Shown piece by piece: positions 17,601 through 25,000 of a stretch of DNA of 64,000 nucleotides (within the stretch, counting starts at the first letter, position 1; each line of letters starts with the position of its first letter). Made by a program: the position numbers and the translations under genes. Origin of the DNA: Pumilibacter intestinalis (GTDB taxonomy: Bacteria; Bacillota; Clostridia; Christensenellales; Pumilibacteraceae). The stretch lies in NCBI RefSeq assembly GCF_943193005.1, contig NZ_CALPCH010000004.1, positions 62,001 to 126,000 on the forward strand, read 5' to 3'. Under the pieces are notes generated by a model that did no database searches, was not told where the DNA came from, and worked only from the letters and a program-made list of their open reading frames with translations.

Positions 17601-20360
17601 CCAATCCATTCCGCTAAGATTGCCGGCTGACGTATTGAGTGTTAATTTATTGTTGGTACCGTTGTCACTATTGGTATTGTTTACAAATTCTTCTAAAGTA
17701 GTGTAAATTTCTCCCAATCCGGTGGACACGTCCATCAAAGCCAACGAATATGTGTTGTTTTCGGGATTGTTAGGGTCTAAAAGCGGAATTGTAGGCAACG
17801 TAACGGTATCGTCACTCCCATCAACCTTTGTTTGGGTAGCGGTTGTAAATTCGGGAGTAAGTTTGGTATTTTCTATCTTTACCGCAACCGAGGTATATTG
17901 AACGTCGTAGAAAATAGGCGAACCGCTTGCAACAAGGTTGTAATTAGCAGAGGTGTCGTAACGCCCTACGGGAAAATCTATAATAAGCGACTGCGCACCC
18001 GTGGAACGCATGGGCTTTATCACAAAATCTATCTTACCTGCGGAATACCTATACTCTATATTCACATAGCGCAACGCAAGCTCGGGAGCTAACTCATGCT
18101 TTTTTAGGGTATCGTTACTCCAATAGAACTTGAGCGGGAAACTTGTTGCCGTGCCTTGATATTCTCCGTTTAATACCTTTACGGAATTATCACCTGTTAC
18201 ACTGCTCGGAACAGTGAACGTACCTTCGTTAATTGTTACGCCGGCGGCAAACTTAGGCATTATCAATCGGTAGGCGTCGCCCGCATAGTTAGTATTAAGC
18301 ACCGACTCCCCGCCGTAGGATTTAGCCTCGGTTAATGTATTCGCTTGAGCGGCTCTTGCTTCGGGTTGCGGCGTGGTTTCATATTCGATACGCTTTACGG
18401 TATCGAAACTTACAACCGCTTTTTCGGGGTGTTCGCCATTTTCTGCGGCGGCGTTCGCTTCGTAATAGCCGGTTTTGAAAGTTACGTTTGCATCTTTATG
18501 CAAATCCCAATTTGTTATAAGTTCACCGTCCGACGTATAGAACTCGTCGTACATGGCTTTAACCTCAAATCCGCTTTTATCACCCTTAAAGCCTATACGG
18601 AAAATTTTGCCATAAGACGACAACGCAAAAAGATTATCTCCGTAGCCGCCCGCCAACAATACTATTTTGTTGATAGCCGCACCGTTTCCGGTAGAAATGT
18701 CGTAATCGGAAAACGAAACATCTGTTAAACCGACTTTCTTGCCGTTCGTGCTATCGTCGCCGTTGTACGCGCCTACGGCTTTCACCTCGCCATCTCCGGT
18801 AAGCAACGCGCTTATATACGTGCTATCATCGGTAAAATCCAATTCACTTTCATACGTGGTGCTACCATCAGCAAATCCTGAACGCAAAGCGTCGCCGTTC
18901 CATTTTGTGAAATCCGGCACGGCAGAGTCAAGCAAAACATTGTCTTGGCTATCAATCGCATTCTTACCAAAACTTTCCAAAACAGGCTTGCCTGTTACGA
19001 TTTTGCCGGCAACAACTTGCACCGCGCTTCCCGTCAAGCTGTTTTGCCCAAGCGAATTATCGCCCCACGAAACTATACTACCGTCTGTAATTAAATAGCC
19101 GTATCCTGCTCCCGCGGAAAAATTGGTAATTTTTGTAGTGGCGGCATCGTTATTGTCCGAATTCTTAAATTGGGCGGTGTAATCCGCAATGCTATTTACG
19201 AAACTATTCAACACTTGAAATCCCGCTATTATAGCGTTTTCAAGAACGATATCGGGATGCCCTTTGTGACCGCTCACGTAGCTGCTTTCCTGATAGAAAG
19301 CATAACCGTTTGTTCCGCTACTCAATAAAACATTTGAAACATAGCTATCGTTTAATCTCTTATAAGTAGCATCACTATATGTTGTTTCGGCTTCTACAGC
19401 GGCACCGCTTTTTATTTTGTAATTCTTACCTGTTACATGCAAACCGGCATTGTCAATATAATACGCGTTACCGTCTCCGATATAAACCTTTCCTTTTCCT
19501 CCCTCAAAATTCGATTGCCAACGCTTATCAGCGGCGGGAGCAAAATTATGAGTACCGGTCATTTGATGCAATTGATTATAAACCGTTTGTCCCCAAACGA
19601 AATTTTTGGAAGCATTATTGCTACCATTCGTATCATAATAAGCGATATAGTTGTATTCGCTTGCGCTCAACGACTTAACCCTTGACGTAACTAAATTATC
19701 CGTCACGCTTACTATCGGAGCAATAACTCGGAAATCCTCATGAGCCGTATAGTCAATCATTACTGGCTTATATTTATTAACCGAATTGCGACGCAACAAA
19801 TTTAACTTATTCGTAACGCCAGGGGCTATTGCTTTTACAGTGGTTGCAGGCTCAACGTCATTATCTTTTCCCCAAGTGTAAATAATTCCTTGCTCAGTAA
19901 GAAAAGCCGCGGTGGTTCTGGTTGCCGCAATTTGAATTATTTCATCGCCTTCTCCGCCGGAATGAACTTGCTCGCTTGACATTTCGTTTTTCTTAACGCC
20001 CGAAGCGTTAACAACATATTCACTGCTACTTAAAGTGTATGTTATATAAGTTTTTTCAACGTCTATGCGGTGAGGTTTTGCGGGATAGTATCCGCCGAGA
20101 GTGGTTGCACTATCATTAAAGTTATTATCGGTTTCGGCTTTGGTAAGACTCCAGCCGTAAAGGTCACCGTTGTAAGTTAAAGCTATGGCAAAATCCTCGC
20201 CCGCCGCAACTTGCTTGAATTTGAGCGTATCGATTTCAGCGTTAGCGTCTTCGGCATATGATTTAACGGGCAACGCCAATAAGCCCAATGCCGTGGTGAC
20301 TGCAAACACCAAGCACAGGCACGCCGCCCAAATTCTCTTTTTCTTTTTATTACTTCTCAT
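14670..20360 (-). CDS. Giant surface protein with RCC1-like repeats and cytoplasmic tail (1896 residues)
   Basis: First gene of the giant operon. An N-terminal signal segment follows a KKKK run (about residues 5-35, ending LPVKSYAED). Residues about 40-620 contain five or six RCC1-type blade motifs, such as VAAGEDFAIALTYNGDLYGW, IAATRTTAAFLTEQGIIYTW and FSAGAGYGYLITDGSIVSWG, which in known proteins form a seven-bladed propeller used for protein binding. About 620-1675 is beta-rich and unassigned, probably Ig-like modules. One membrane helix lies at about 1680-1706. The 190-residue cytoplasmic tail has a basic helical part and an acidic, Pro/Met-rich end. The start is ATG at 20360, chosen because GAGGT lies seven bases upstream; the longer frame uses an upstream TTG without such a site. 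The ligand is unknown. RCC1 assignment is by repeat pattern only. Confidence 0.9.
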   Translation of the reverse strand: MRSNKKKKRIWAACLCLVFAVTTALGLLALPVKSYAEDANAEIDTLKFKQVAAGEDFAIALTYNGDLYGWSLTKAETDNNFNDSATTLGGYYPAKPHRIDVEKTYITYTLSSSEYVVNASGVKKNEMSSEQVHSGGEGDEIIQIAATRTTAAFLTEQGIIYTWGKDNDVEPATTVKAIAPGVTNKLNLLRRNSVNKYKPVMIDYTAHEDFRVIAPIVSVTDNLVTSRVKSLSASEYNYIAYYDTNGSNNASKNFVWGQTVYNQLHQMTGTHNFAPAADKRWQSNFEGGKGKVYIGDGNAYYIDNAGLHVTGKNYKIKSGAAVEAETTYSDATYKRLNDSYVSNVLLSSGTNGYAFYQESSYVSGHKGHPDIVLENAIIAGFQVLNSFVNSIADYTAQFKNSDNNDAATTKITNFSAGAGYGYLITDGSIVSWGDNSLGQNSLTGSAVQVVAGKIVTGKPVLESFGKNAIDSQDNVLLDSAVPDFTKWNGDALRSGFADGSTTYESELDFTDDSTYISALLTGDGEVKAVGAYNGDDSTNGKKVGLTDVSFSDYDISTGNGAAINKIVLLAGGYGDNLFALSSYGKIFRIGFKGDKSGFEVKAMYDEFYTSDGELITNWDLHKDANVTFKTGYYEANAAAENGEHPEKAVVSFDTVKRIEYETTPQPEARAAQANTLTEAKSYGGESVLNTNYAGDAYRLIMPKFAAGVTINEGTFTVPSSVTGDNSVKVLNGEYQGTATSFPLKFYWSNDTLKKHELAPELALRYVNIEYRYSAGKIDFVIKPMRSTGAQSLIIDFPVGRYDTSANYNLVASGSPIFYDVQYTSVAVKIENTKLTPEFTTATQTKVDGSDDTVTLPTIPLLDPNNPENNTYSLALMDVSTGLGEIYTTLEEFVNNTNSDNGTNNKLTLNTSAGNLSGMDWLISEIAKKDPGFPAQAKIKAGNLLYYNQYAAKYYDNKYRFMASDIDGDKLTLENVNNVHSNSLTSGTVSENGVEIYRYAPVTKTLELPFTFDANISQDDKTAILNSLKDLFEATDNNVRVSQFNNMYGIDITVTDKGLTLQYTVFTITALRSMSSTYIGYNEKNEVNTPTIKLATDHTSDNKLNMLRPALYDGKYTQNGQKATTTLTNTADMHRALELFTQSSLTFRKDKVDDKYVHGIPEGFSEIGKNTFDINWLGIFSVSQGRTFTFNLSTYFNDTSNIEIGYNGKVGDDAINKLIASFNGTDAGIAGPIELSATSTSITGNLRRAGKYEFYLDIRRVLPTGDDKTFSYNDTPAESATIHFTVDFTFGEYDSGNFQVKPNPTNPARVSSEGGFDFMANRLNIVDSKILQLCEVEVVSSDTDILRVSWSKEEYNKIKLTPVTSGTAYVRYRVKLYGEEEYTITDSFPVNVVMLVTAPSVNVRGTVRVQLSTLTNALVKAGITQSLTVDKQNSPYHQRGVLKQGVTNPVDDNDYEWTTYEDYKWDVSDDGVDRIPFIRRTFVDEQNTYIGLVMGSFNSTSDDTAVYRIVTEFTDADGVKYQVAFHVYPSEQKLYDTQTNQPLSIEINKKAGTIALTSRDNGETPFLTANSGKYAVSVKLFTEFMNGYSDENTYSILTAQAMSADGAQDYSEYVEVLSETNSSEFYLIPHYPTLHSETNDANIRVALRSVNGNTGEEEVVILNFSLTVTGIDTVLTDSQAKTVILASFFGVLALLVIIFFIRMGIYWKKKADQRRIIKKNQVLIKMREKMHNKTEAVSKEKLVKTKLKMEDPKYAKMFTDMRMQREAQTGISLENNYVANKAERKVKAEKAKKKRGKMSLEELQAELAAKRESVARMQMGDFSAAPEGMVADGVQMGDVPPMSVPVEDVPIEGVPVFDPSVGFDGMTPEQLDEQFRAAMEGDGITFEPIDGNINENN

Positions 20361-20425
20361 TTCATGACCTCGTAGTACGCGCAACAGTGTACAATTACAC
20401 AGCTAATGATAGTATATCATATAAT

Positions 20426-20454
20426 ATTATAAACTATTATTTTCATAAAGTCAA
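20426..20454 (-). promoter_or_regulatory. Sigma-A promoter of the giant operon
   Basis: TTGACT (20449-20454) and TATAAT (20426-20431) are separated by exactly 17 bases on the minus strand. The start codon at 20360 lies 65 bases downstream of the -10 box. This is among the best promoters in the window, so the operon is probably well expressed. Confidence 0.8.
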
Positions 20455-20463
20455 TAACGACTC

Positions 20464-20520
20464 GGGGCAAAATCGCACTTTTTTAATACAATAATGTGCG
20501 TTTTTTCGATTTTTTGCCCG
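20464..20520. repeat. Large imperfect inverted repeat between divergent genes
   Basis: GGGCAAAATCG at the left pairs with CGATTTTTTGCCC at the right, and inside it CGCAC pairs with GTGCG around an AT-rich loop. The structure sits just upstream of the giant-operon promoter and about 90 bases upstream of the serC promoter. It could be an operator or a structured RNA element; a smaller TGCAAAAA/TTTTTGCA hairpin follows at 20528-20550. The rest of this 309-base gap holds only the two promoters. Confidence 0.5.
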
Positions 20521-20611
20521 TTGAATATGCAAAAAAGCCGCATTTTTGCAAAATTCTTAAATTGCGCGCCCTTTAAGCCCGATTTTGTTTTCGGCTAAAC
20601 ACACAAATCGC

Positions 20612-20640
20612 TTGCGCAATCGACACGATTTATGTATAAT
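20612..20640 (+). promoter_or_regulatory. Probable promoter of serC-serA
   Basis: TTGCGC (20612-20617), a 17-base spacer and TATAAT (20635-20640) precede serC. The -35 match is weak, but the same TTGCGC-17-TATAAT form occurs upstream of the YdeI-like gene. The AAGGAGGT ribosome site of serC is at 20651-20658, 11 bases before the ATG. Confidence 0.65.
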
Positions 20641-20669
20641 GTATAGAAACAAGGAGGTCAGATATCTTT

Positions 20670-21746
20670 ATGAGAAATTTCAATTTTTCGGCAGGTCCGA
20701 GCATGCTCCCGTTAGAGGTACTCGAGAAAGTTCGGCAAGGTCTTACCGACTACGAAGGCACGGGTATGTCGGTCATGGAAATGAGTCACCGTTCCAAACC
20801 GTACCAAGCCATAAACGACGAAGCGGAAGCGAGTTTGCGCGAACTGATGAACGTGCCCGAAAATTACGATATCATATTTGTTCAAGGCGGCGCGAGCATG
20901 CAGTTCGAAGCGATACCGCTCAATATTCACAAGAGCGGCAAAGCCGACTACGTGGTAACCGGCAACTTTTCGGGCAAGGCTTACAAAGAAGCCAAGAAAT
21001 ACGGAGATATGGCGGAAGCGGCGTCGAGCGCGGACAAAAACTTCACCTACATACCTCGGCTTAATAAGAGTATGTTCAGACCCGACGCCGACTACGTGCA
21101 CATTTGCTACAACAACACCATATTCGGCACGCGCTACTCCGAAATCCCCGACACGGGCAACATTCCGCTCGCGGGCGATATTTCTTCGTGCATACTCAGT
21201 CAGGAAATAGACGTATCGAAATTCGGCGTGCTGTATGCGGGCGCTCAAAAGAACGTGGGACCTGCGGGCGTAACCATAGTTATTGTGCGCAAAGATTTGC
21301 AAGACCTTGCAAACCCGATATGCCCCACCATGATGAAATGGAGCACGCAAATCAAAGAAAAGAGTTTATACAACACTCCGCCCTGCTTTTCCACTTACGT
21401 GGCGATGGAGGTGTTCCGTTGGCTCAAGAAAAACGGCGGCGTTAAGTGGATACAAAAAATCAACGAAGAAAAAGCGGCTATGCTTTACGACTTTATAGAC
21501 AACTCCGCTTTCTACTCAAACTCCGTGGAAAAACCGTACCGTTCGCTCATGAACGTGCCCTTCGTTACACCGAGCGAAGACCTCGACAAAGAATTTGTTG
21601 CGCAGGCGGCGAAAGAGGGACTGCTTTCGCTCAAAGGTCATCGCCTTGTGGGCGGCATGCGAGCGTCGATTTACAACGCCATGCCAGTTGAAGGCGTAAA
21701 AAAGCTAATCGAGTTTATGGCTAAGTTCGAAAAAGCCAACAAATAA
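20670..21746 (+). CDS. serC: Phosphoserine aminotransferase
   Basis: SerC converts 3-phosphohydroxypyruvate and glutamate to O-phosphoserine, the second step of serine synthesis, using pyridoxal phosphate. The 358-residue product has the family length. The N-terminal NFSAGPSMLP motif and the cofactor lysine in YAGAQKNVGPAG (Lys194) are present, as is the FVQGGASMQF phosphate-binding region. The start ATG has AAGGAGGT 11 bases upstream. It is followed after 11 bases by serA, so the two form a compact serine-biosynthesis operon. serB (phosphoserine phosphatase) is not in the window. Confidence 0.96.
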   Translation: MRNFNFSAGPSMLPLEVLEKVRQGLTDYEGTGMSVMEMSHRSKPYQAINDEAEASLRELMNVPENYDIIFVQGGASMQFEAIPLNIHKSGKADYVVTGNFSGKAYKEAKKYGDMAEAASSADKNFTYIPRLNKSMFRPDADYVHICYNNTIFGTRYSEIPDTGNIPLAGDISSCILSQEIDVSKFGVLYAGAQKNVGPAGVTIVIVRKDLQDLANPICPTMMKWSTQIKEKSLYNTPPCFSTYVAMEVFRWLKKNGGVKWIQKINEEKAAMLYDFIDNSAFYSNSVEKPYRSLMNVPFVTPSEDLDKEFVAQAAKEGLLSLKGHRLVGGMRASIYNAMPVEGVKKLIEFMAKFEKANK

Positions 21747-21757
21747 AAGGAGCTAAT

Positions 21758-22924
21758 ATGAAAAACGTTCTCAAACTAAACGAAATCAGCGGAGTTGTAA
21801 ACGAAATATTCGATATGCACGGATACAACCTCTCCAAAGATTGCAAAGAACCTGTTGCCGTATTGTTGCGGTCGTACGATATGCACGGATACGATATGCC
21901 CGAGTCGGTGCTGTGCGTTGGTAGAGCGGGCGCGGGCGTAAACAACATACCCGTGAGCGAATACGCGGAAAAAGGCGTAGTTGTGTTCAACACTCCCGGC
22001 GCGAACGCGAACGCCGTGAAAGAACTCGTAATTTGTGCCCTTCTTCTTTGCGGCAGAAAGATAACCGACGGAATAAAGTGGGCTCAAACGCTTGCGGGCA
22101 AAGGCGACGAAGTGCCCAAGCTCGTGGAGAGCGGCAAAAAGGCGTTTGCGGGCGGCGAGATACTCGGCAAAACTCTCGGCGTTGTGGGTCTGGGCGCAAT
22201 AGGCAGGCTCGTAGCCAACGCCGCGGTGGAGCTCGGCATGAAAGTTATAGGCTACGACCCCTATATTTCCATAGACGCGGCGTGGAACTTAAATCACAAC
22301 GTGCAAAAGGAAACCGACCTTAACGCTCTGCTCGCAAAAAGCGATTTCGTTACCCTGCATATTCCCTATCTGCCCTCCACAAAGGGCATGATAAACGCCC
22401 AAACTCTCGGCAAAATGAAAGACGGCGCAAGTCTTATAAACTGCGCTCGCGGCGAACTCGCCGTAAACGCCGACGTTACAGCCGTGCTCAAGAGCGGAAA
22501 ACTCAATCGCTACGTTACCGATTTCCCCTGCGAAGAACTTTTGGGAGTGGATAACGTTATAACCATACCCCACCTCGGCGCGAGCACCGAAGAAGCGGAA
22601 GACAATTGCGCTCGCATGGCGGCTCGCGAAATCGTGGACTTTGTGGAAAACGGAAACATCACAAACTCCGTCAATTTCCCCAACTGCTCGAGTTCGAGAA
22701 CGGGTAAAATGCGCATAGCCGTATTCCACAAAAACGTGAAAAACGTGATATCGTCGGTAAGCGACTTAATCGCAAAGGAAAACATCAACATATCGAGCTT
22801 CAACTCTCAGTCGGGCGGCGCAATGGCTTACGCTCTCTTAGACCTCGACGACGAGATTTCCGCCGCAACGGTGGAAAAGATACGCAAACTCGACAACATT
22901 GTAAGAGTGCGCGTTATAAAATAA
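21758..22924 (+). CDS. serA: D-3-phosphoglycerate dehydrogenase with ACT domain
   Basis: SerA oxidises 3-phosphoglycerate with NAD+, the entry step of serine synthesis. The 388-residue protein has a Rossmann motif VVGLGAIGR (about 142-150), the catalytic arginine in NCARGELAV (Arg231) and the catalytic histidine in IPHLGAST (His272). A short ACT domain fills the last 70 residues (MRIAVFHKNVKNVISS onwards), which in this family binds serine as a feedback inhibitor. The larger intermediate domain of long SerA forms is absent. AAGGAG lies six bases before the ATG. The gene ends four bases from the convergent membrane-protein gene, with no terminator visible between them. Confidence 0.95.
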   Translation: MKNVLKLNEISGVVNEIFDMHGYNLSKDCKEPVAVLLRSYDMHGYDMPESVLCVGRAGAGVNNIPVSEYAEKGVVVFNTPGANANAVKELVICALLLCGRKITDGIKWAQTLAGKGDEVPKLVESGKKAFAGGEILGKTLGVVGLGAIGRLVANAAVELGMKVIGYDPYISIDAAWNLNHNVQKETDLNALLAKSDFVTLHIPYLPSTKGMINAQTLGKMKDGASLINCARGELAVNADVTAVLKSGKLNRYVTDFPCEELLGVDNVITIPHLGASTEEAEDNCARMAAREIVDFVENGNITNSVNFPNCSSSRTGKMRIAVFHKNVKNVISSVSDLIAKENINISSFNSQSGGAMAYALLDLDDEISAATVEKIRKLDNIVRVRVIK

Positions 22925-22928
22925 ATCG

Positions 22929-23849
22929 CTATTTTTCTTCTTCCACTATGGGCGGAGTAACCACCGTTGCGGAGTCGGTGTAATACCGTCTGCCGTTCTT
23001 TCCGTAATAAACGGTCATATTGAGCACGTTCACGAAAAGCAAAGAGAGCGGAACGGTGAGTATCAGCCCCGCGCCGAAGGTGAACAGCCCCACAAGCATG
23101 TTTACGGCAATAATGAGAGTCCAGGCAAACAAAAAAGTGGAAAACACGCTTCCGAAATGCTTAAACGCGCACTTTACCGAAAATCCGAACGCTTTGAATA
23201 TGCCGCGCTCGCGCAGTACTACGTCGGGCGCCCACATAGCTATAAGCGTGTATCTTATGCCGAGCATAACGAGCACCGCCGCCATAATTATAAACGGCGC
23301 GAAAAATTTGAGCACGGGCACGGAAAACAAATCGAACATGCGGTATAACGCGAAAAATATCACAAAGTCGAAAAGCACGGTGTATATCATTTTCACCAAA
23401 ACGAACTTGCACGACTTGCCTATGCGCGAAACGTATCTTCCGGTAAAACCTATGCGGGCGTCGGACGACATCGCGCCCTCGAGAACGGTTACGAGCGGTA
23501 TTTCGTAAAGCCCGAGAATAAACCTGTACGCAAATATAAACACGAAAAACACGAGCGCGCCCGTATTGAACGCCGCGATTTTATCGGTAAGTATGCTGTT
23601 CTTTACCGCGAGAATTACCGCGTAAAACTTATCGAACCACGCGTTTACGCCGCCGCCCGAGGTAAAACTCGTGAAAAATTCGGCTATAAGTTTGCCTATC
23701 CCCGCCTCCTCGAACGTGCGAACGAGCGGCACGGCAAACGGCAAACTCAGGCTCACCACCAAAACTCCCGTGATGAGAAGATACAAAAGTATCACCCACA
23801 TAAGCCCGAATTTGGATATTATCATTTTGAGCGCGTTCTTAAACGCCAC
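22929..23849 (-). CDS. Polytopic membrane protein, unrecognised (pair member 2)
   Basis: The 306-residue product has about six hydrophobic segments (near residues 15-40, 70-120, 150-215 and 235-275) and a short charged C-terminus ending VEEEK. No catalytic motif was seen. The stretch AFGFSVKCAFKHFGSVFSTF, before the last helices, resembles the amphipathic signature of membrane proteins in the DUF975/GlpF-like regulatory domain group, but this is not firm. The start is GTG at 23849, overlapping the end of the upstream gene by 11 bases, so translation is probably coupled. It converges on serA. The two adjacent genes look like diverged paralogues and may form a heteromer. Confidence 0.75.
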   Translation of the reverse strand: MAFKNALKMIISKFGLMWVILLYLLITGVLVVSLSLPFAVPLVRTFEEAGIGKLIAEFFTSFTSGGGVNAWFDKFYAVILAVKNSILTDKIAAFNTGALVFFVFIFAYRFILGLYEIPLVTVLEGAMSSDARIGFTGRYVSRIGKSCKFVLVKMIYTVLFDFVIFFALYRMFDLFSVPVLKFFAPFIIMAAVLVMLGIRYTLIAMWAPDVVLRERGIFKAFGFSVKCAFKHFGSVFSTFLFAWTLIIAVNMLVGLFTFGAGLILTVPLSLLFVNVLNMTVYYGKNGRRYYTDSATVVTPPIVEEEK

Positions 23850-24681
23850 CGTAATTTCCCCCCGAGTAACTTTTTATATCTCTGCGTTCCATGCCCGAAA
23901 GCCCGAACATGGAAACCATGATAAACGATATCACGTACACTATCAAAAACAAATACAGCAACACTCCCACGGCGCAACGCACGTATACGTTGCCCGCAAA
24001 AGACAGCAAAGTGCCCGCAACAGCCACAATCAGAAAGGGCGTAAGAAGTCCGATGAGTATGCCGCCCGTCTTGCCGTCGAGCAGTCTAAAAGATGACGCC
24101 GCCGCGTCGCGGAACGAAAAGCCGTATATAACCATCATGGGAGTCCAATACATGGCGGAACAAAACACAAACACCGCGAGCACGAACAATCCCAAACTCA
24201 CAACCGCTGCAAGCACTACGTTGAAAGCGTTGGGATATCCCCACCCGCTAATCGCAACGTGCAAAAGCGCTATAACGCCCGACTGAATAAATCCGTAAAG
24301 CGTGATAACCAAGGTAAGGAGCACGTAAGTTACGAGCACGGGCAAAAAGTAATTGTTGATTTGCTTTAACGGTGCGCGAAGCATGAGTTTGCCCACTCGG
24401 AAATGTTTTTCCACTATAGACATGCAAAGCGACGAGCAAAACACGAGAGTTACGAACACCAACGCGAGCGGATAAACTTTAACCGTGGCGTACCTATTGA
24501 ACACAAGCCACAGTATATCGGTAAAACCTCTCACGTTTGTTTCCGCGTAGGTCACGAGATAAGACACCGACGCCATGGGCTTGGTGAAAATACCGAGCGC
24601 GACAGCCGCCGGCAGACACACGAGCGCAAGTGCCCAAAACGCTCCGAACATATATTTGAAAGTTCGTCCGATATACGCCAT
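23839..24681 (-). CDS. Polytopic membrane protein, unrecognised (pair member 1)
   Basis: The 280-residue product has about six membrane segments, starting with MAYIGRTFKYMFGAFWALAL, and a short hydrophilic C-terminus (RRDIKSYSGGNYGGV). Its segment FSFRDAAASSFRLLDGKTGG aligns in position with the equivalent charged stretch of the downstream protein, suggesting a common origin. The ATG has no Shine-Dalgarno sequence; a promoter ends eight bases upstream, so the message should have almost no leader. It is divergent from the thiamine riboswitch and transporter gene. Function is unknown; an integral membrane accessory protein is all that can be said. Confidence 0.75.
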   Translation of the reverse strand: MAYIGRTFKYMFGAFWALALVCLPAAVALGIFTKPMASVSYLVTYAETNVRGFTDILWLVFNRYATVKVYPLALVFVTLVFCSSLCMSIVEKHFRVGKLMLRAPLKQINNYFLPVLVTYVLLTLVITLYGFIQSGVIALLHVAISGWGYPNAFNVVLAAVVSLGLFVLAVFVFCSAMYWTPMMVIYGFSFRDAAASSFRLLDGKTGGILIGLLTPFLIVAVAGTLLSFAGNVYVRCAVGVLLYLFLIVYVISFIMVSMFGLSGMERRDIKSYSGGNYGGV

Positions 24682-24689
24682 ATTAAAAT

Positions 24690-24718
24690 ATTATACTCCA
24701 TCGGCACGGTTTAAGCAA
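24690..24718 (-). promoter_or_regulatory. Sigma-A promoter with near-leaderless start
   Basis: TTGCTT (24713-24718), 17 bases, TATAAT (24690-24695), then eight bases and the ATG at 24681. The expected start of transcription leaves a leader of about zero to two bases. Confidence 0.7.
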
Positions 24719-24758
24719 GAAAATATCAACGTAATTTCGACTATTTGCGAAAAATCGC

Positions 24759-24787
24759 TTGACAATACCGCAAAATGCGTTTATATT
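24759..24787 (+). promoter_or_regulatory. Promoter of the TPP riboswitch-thiT unit
   Basis: TTGACA (24759-24764), 17 bases and TATATT (24782-24787). Transcription would begin near 24794, immediately before the riboswitch aptamer. Confidence 0.8.
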
Positions 24788-24800
24788 ATAGCTGATATTA

Positions 24801-24895
24801 CCGCTGGGGGCGCTGCATAAAGCTGCCGCTGAGATAACGGTGCAAACCGTTGGTCCCTTTGAACCTGTGAGTTAGTACTCGCGTAGGGAAGCTTG
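24801..24895 (+). promoter_or_regulatory. TPP (THI-box) riboswitch aptamer
   Basis: The conserved thiamine pyrophosphate aptamer blocks are all present in order: a GGGGGCGC segment, the GCTGAGAT core (24827-24834, the pyrimidine-sensing loop), and the CCTTTGAACCTG...GTAGGGAAGC 3' half (24856-24892). It is followed by a terminator hairpin before thiT, so binding of TPP should favour termination and reduce transporter synthesis. This fits the downstream thiamine transporter exactly. Confidence 0.95.
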
Positions 24896-24930
24896 CCGAT
24901 TGTAAATCTTTTTCATGCAATTTTATAGGC

Positions 24931-24968
24931 AAACGAACCGTTCGACACAGCGGACGGTTCGTTTTTTT
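24931..24968 (+). terminator. Riboswitch-controlled terminator
   Basis: AAACGAACCGTTCG pairs with CGGACGGTTCGTTT (one mismatch) around a short loop and is followed by a run of seven T. It lies about 36 bases after the TPP aptamer and 33 before the thiT start, the usual place for an expression platform. Confidence 0.92.
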
Positions 24969-25000
24969 ATACGAGCTTTGGTAATACAAGGAGGTATAAG

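Noticed and set aside
20384-20384. Upstream TTG start for the 1896-residue protein
   Set aside because: The ATG at 20360 has GAGGT at the right distance and is followed by a better signal peptide; the TTG has no ribosome site.
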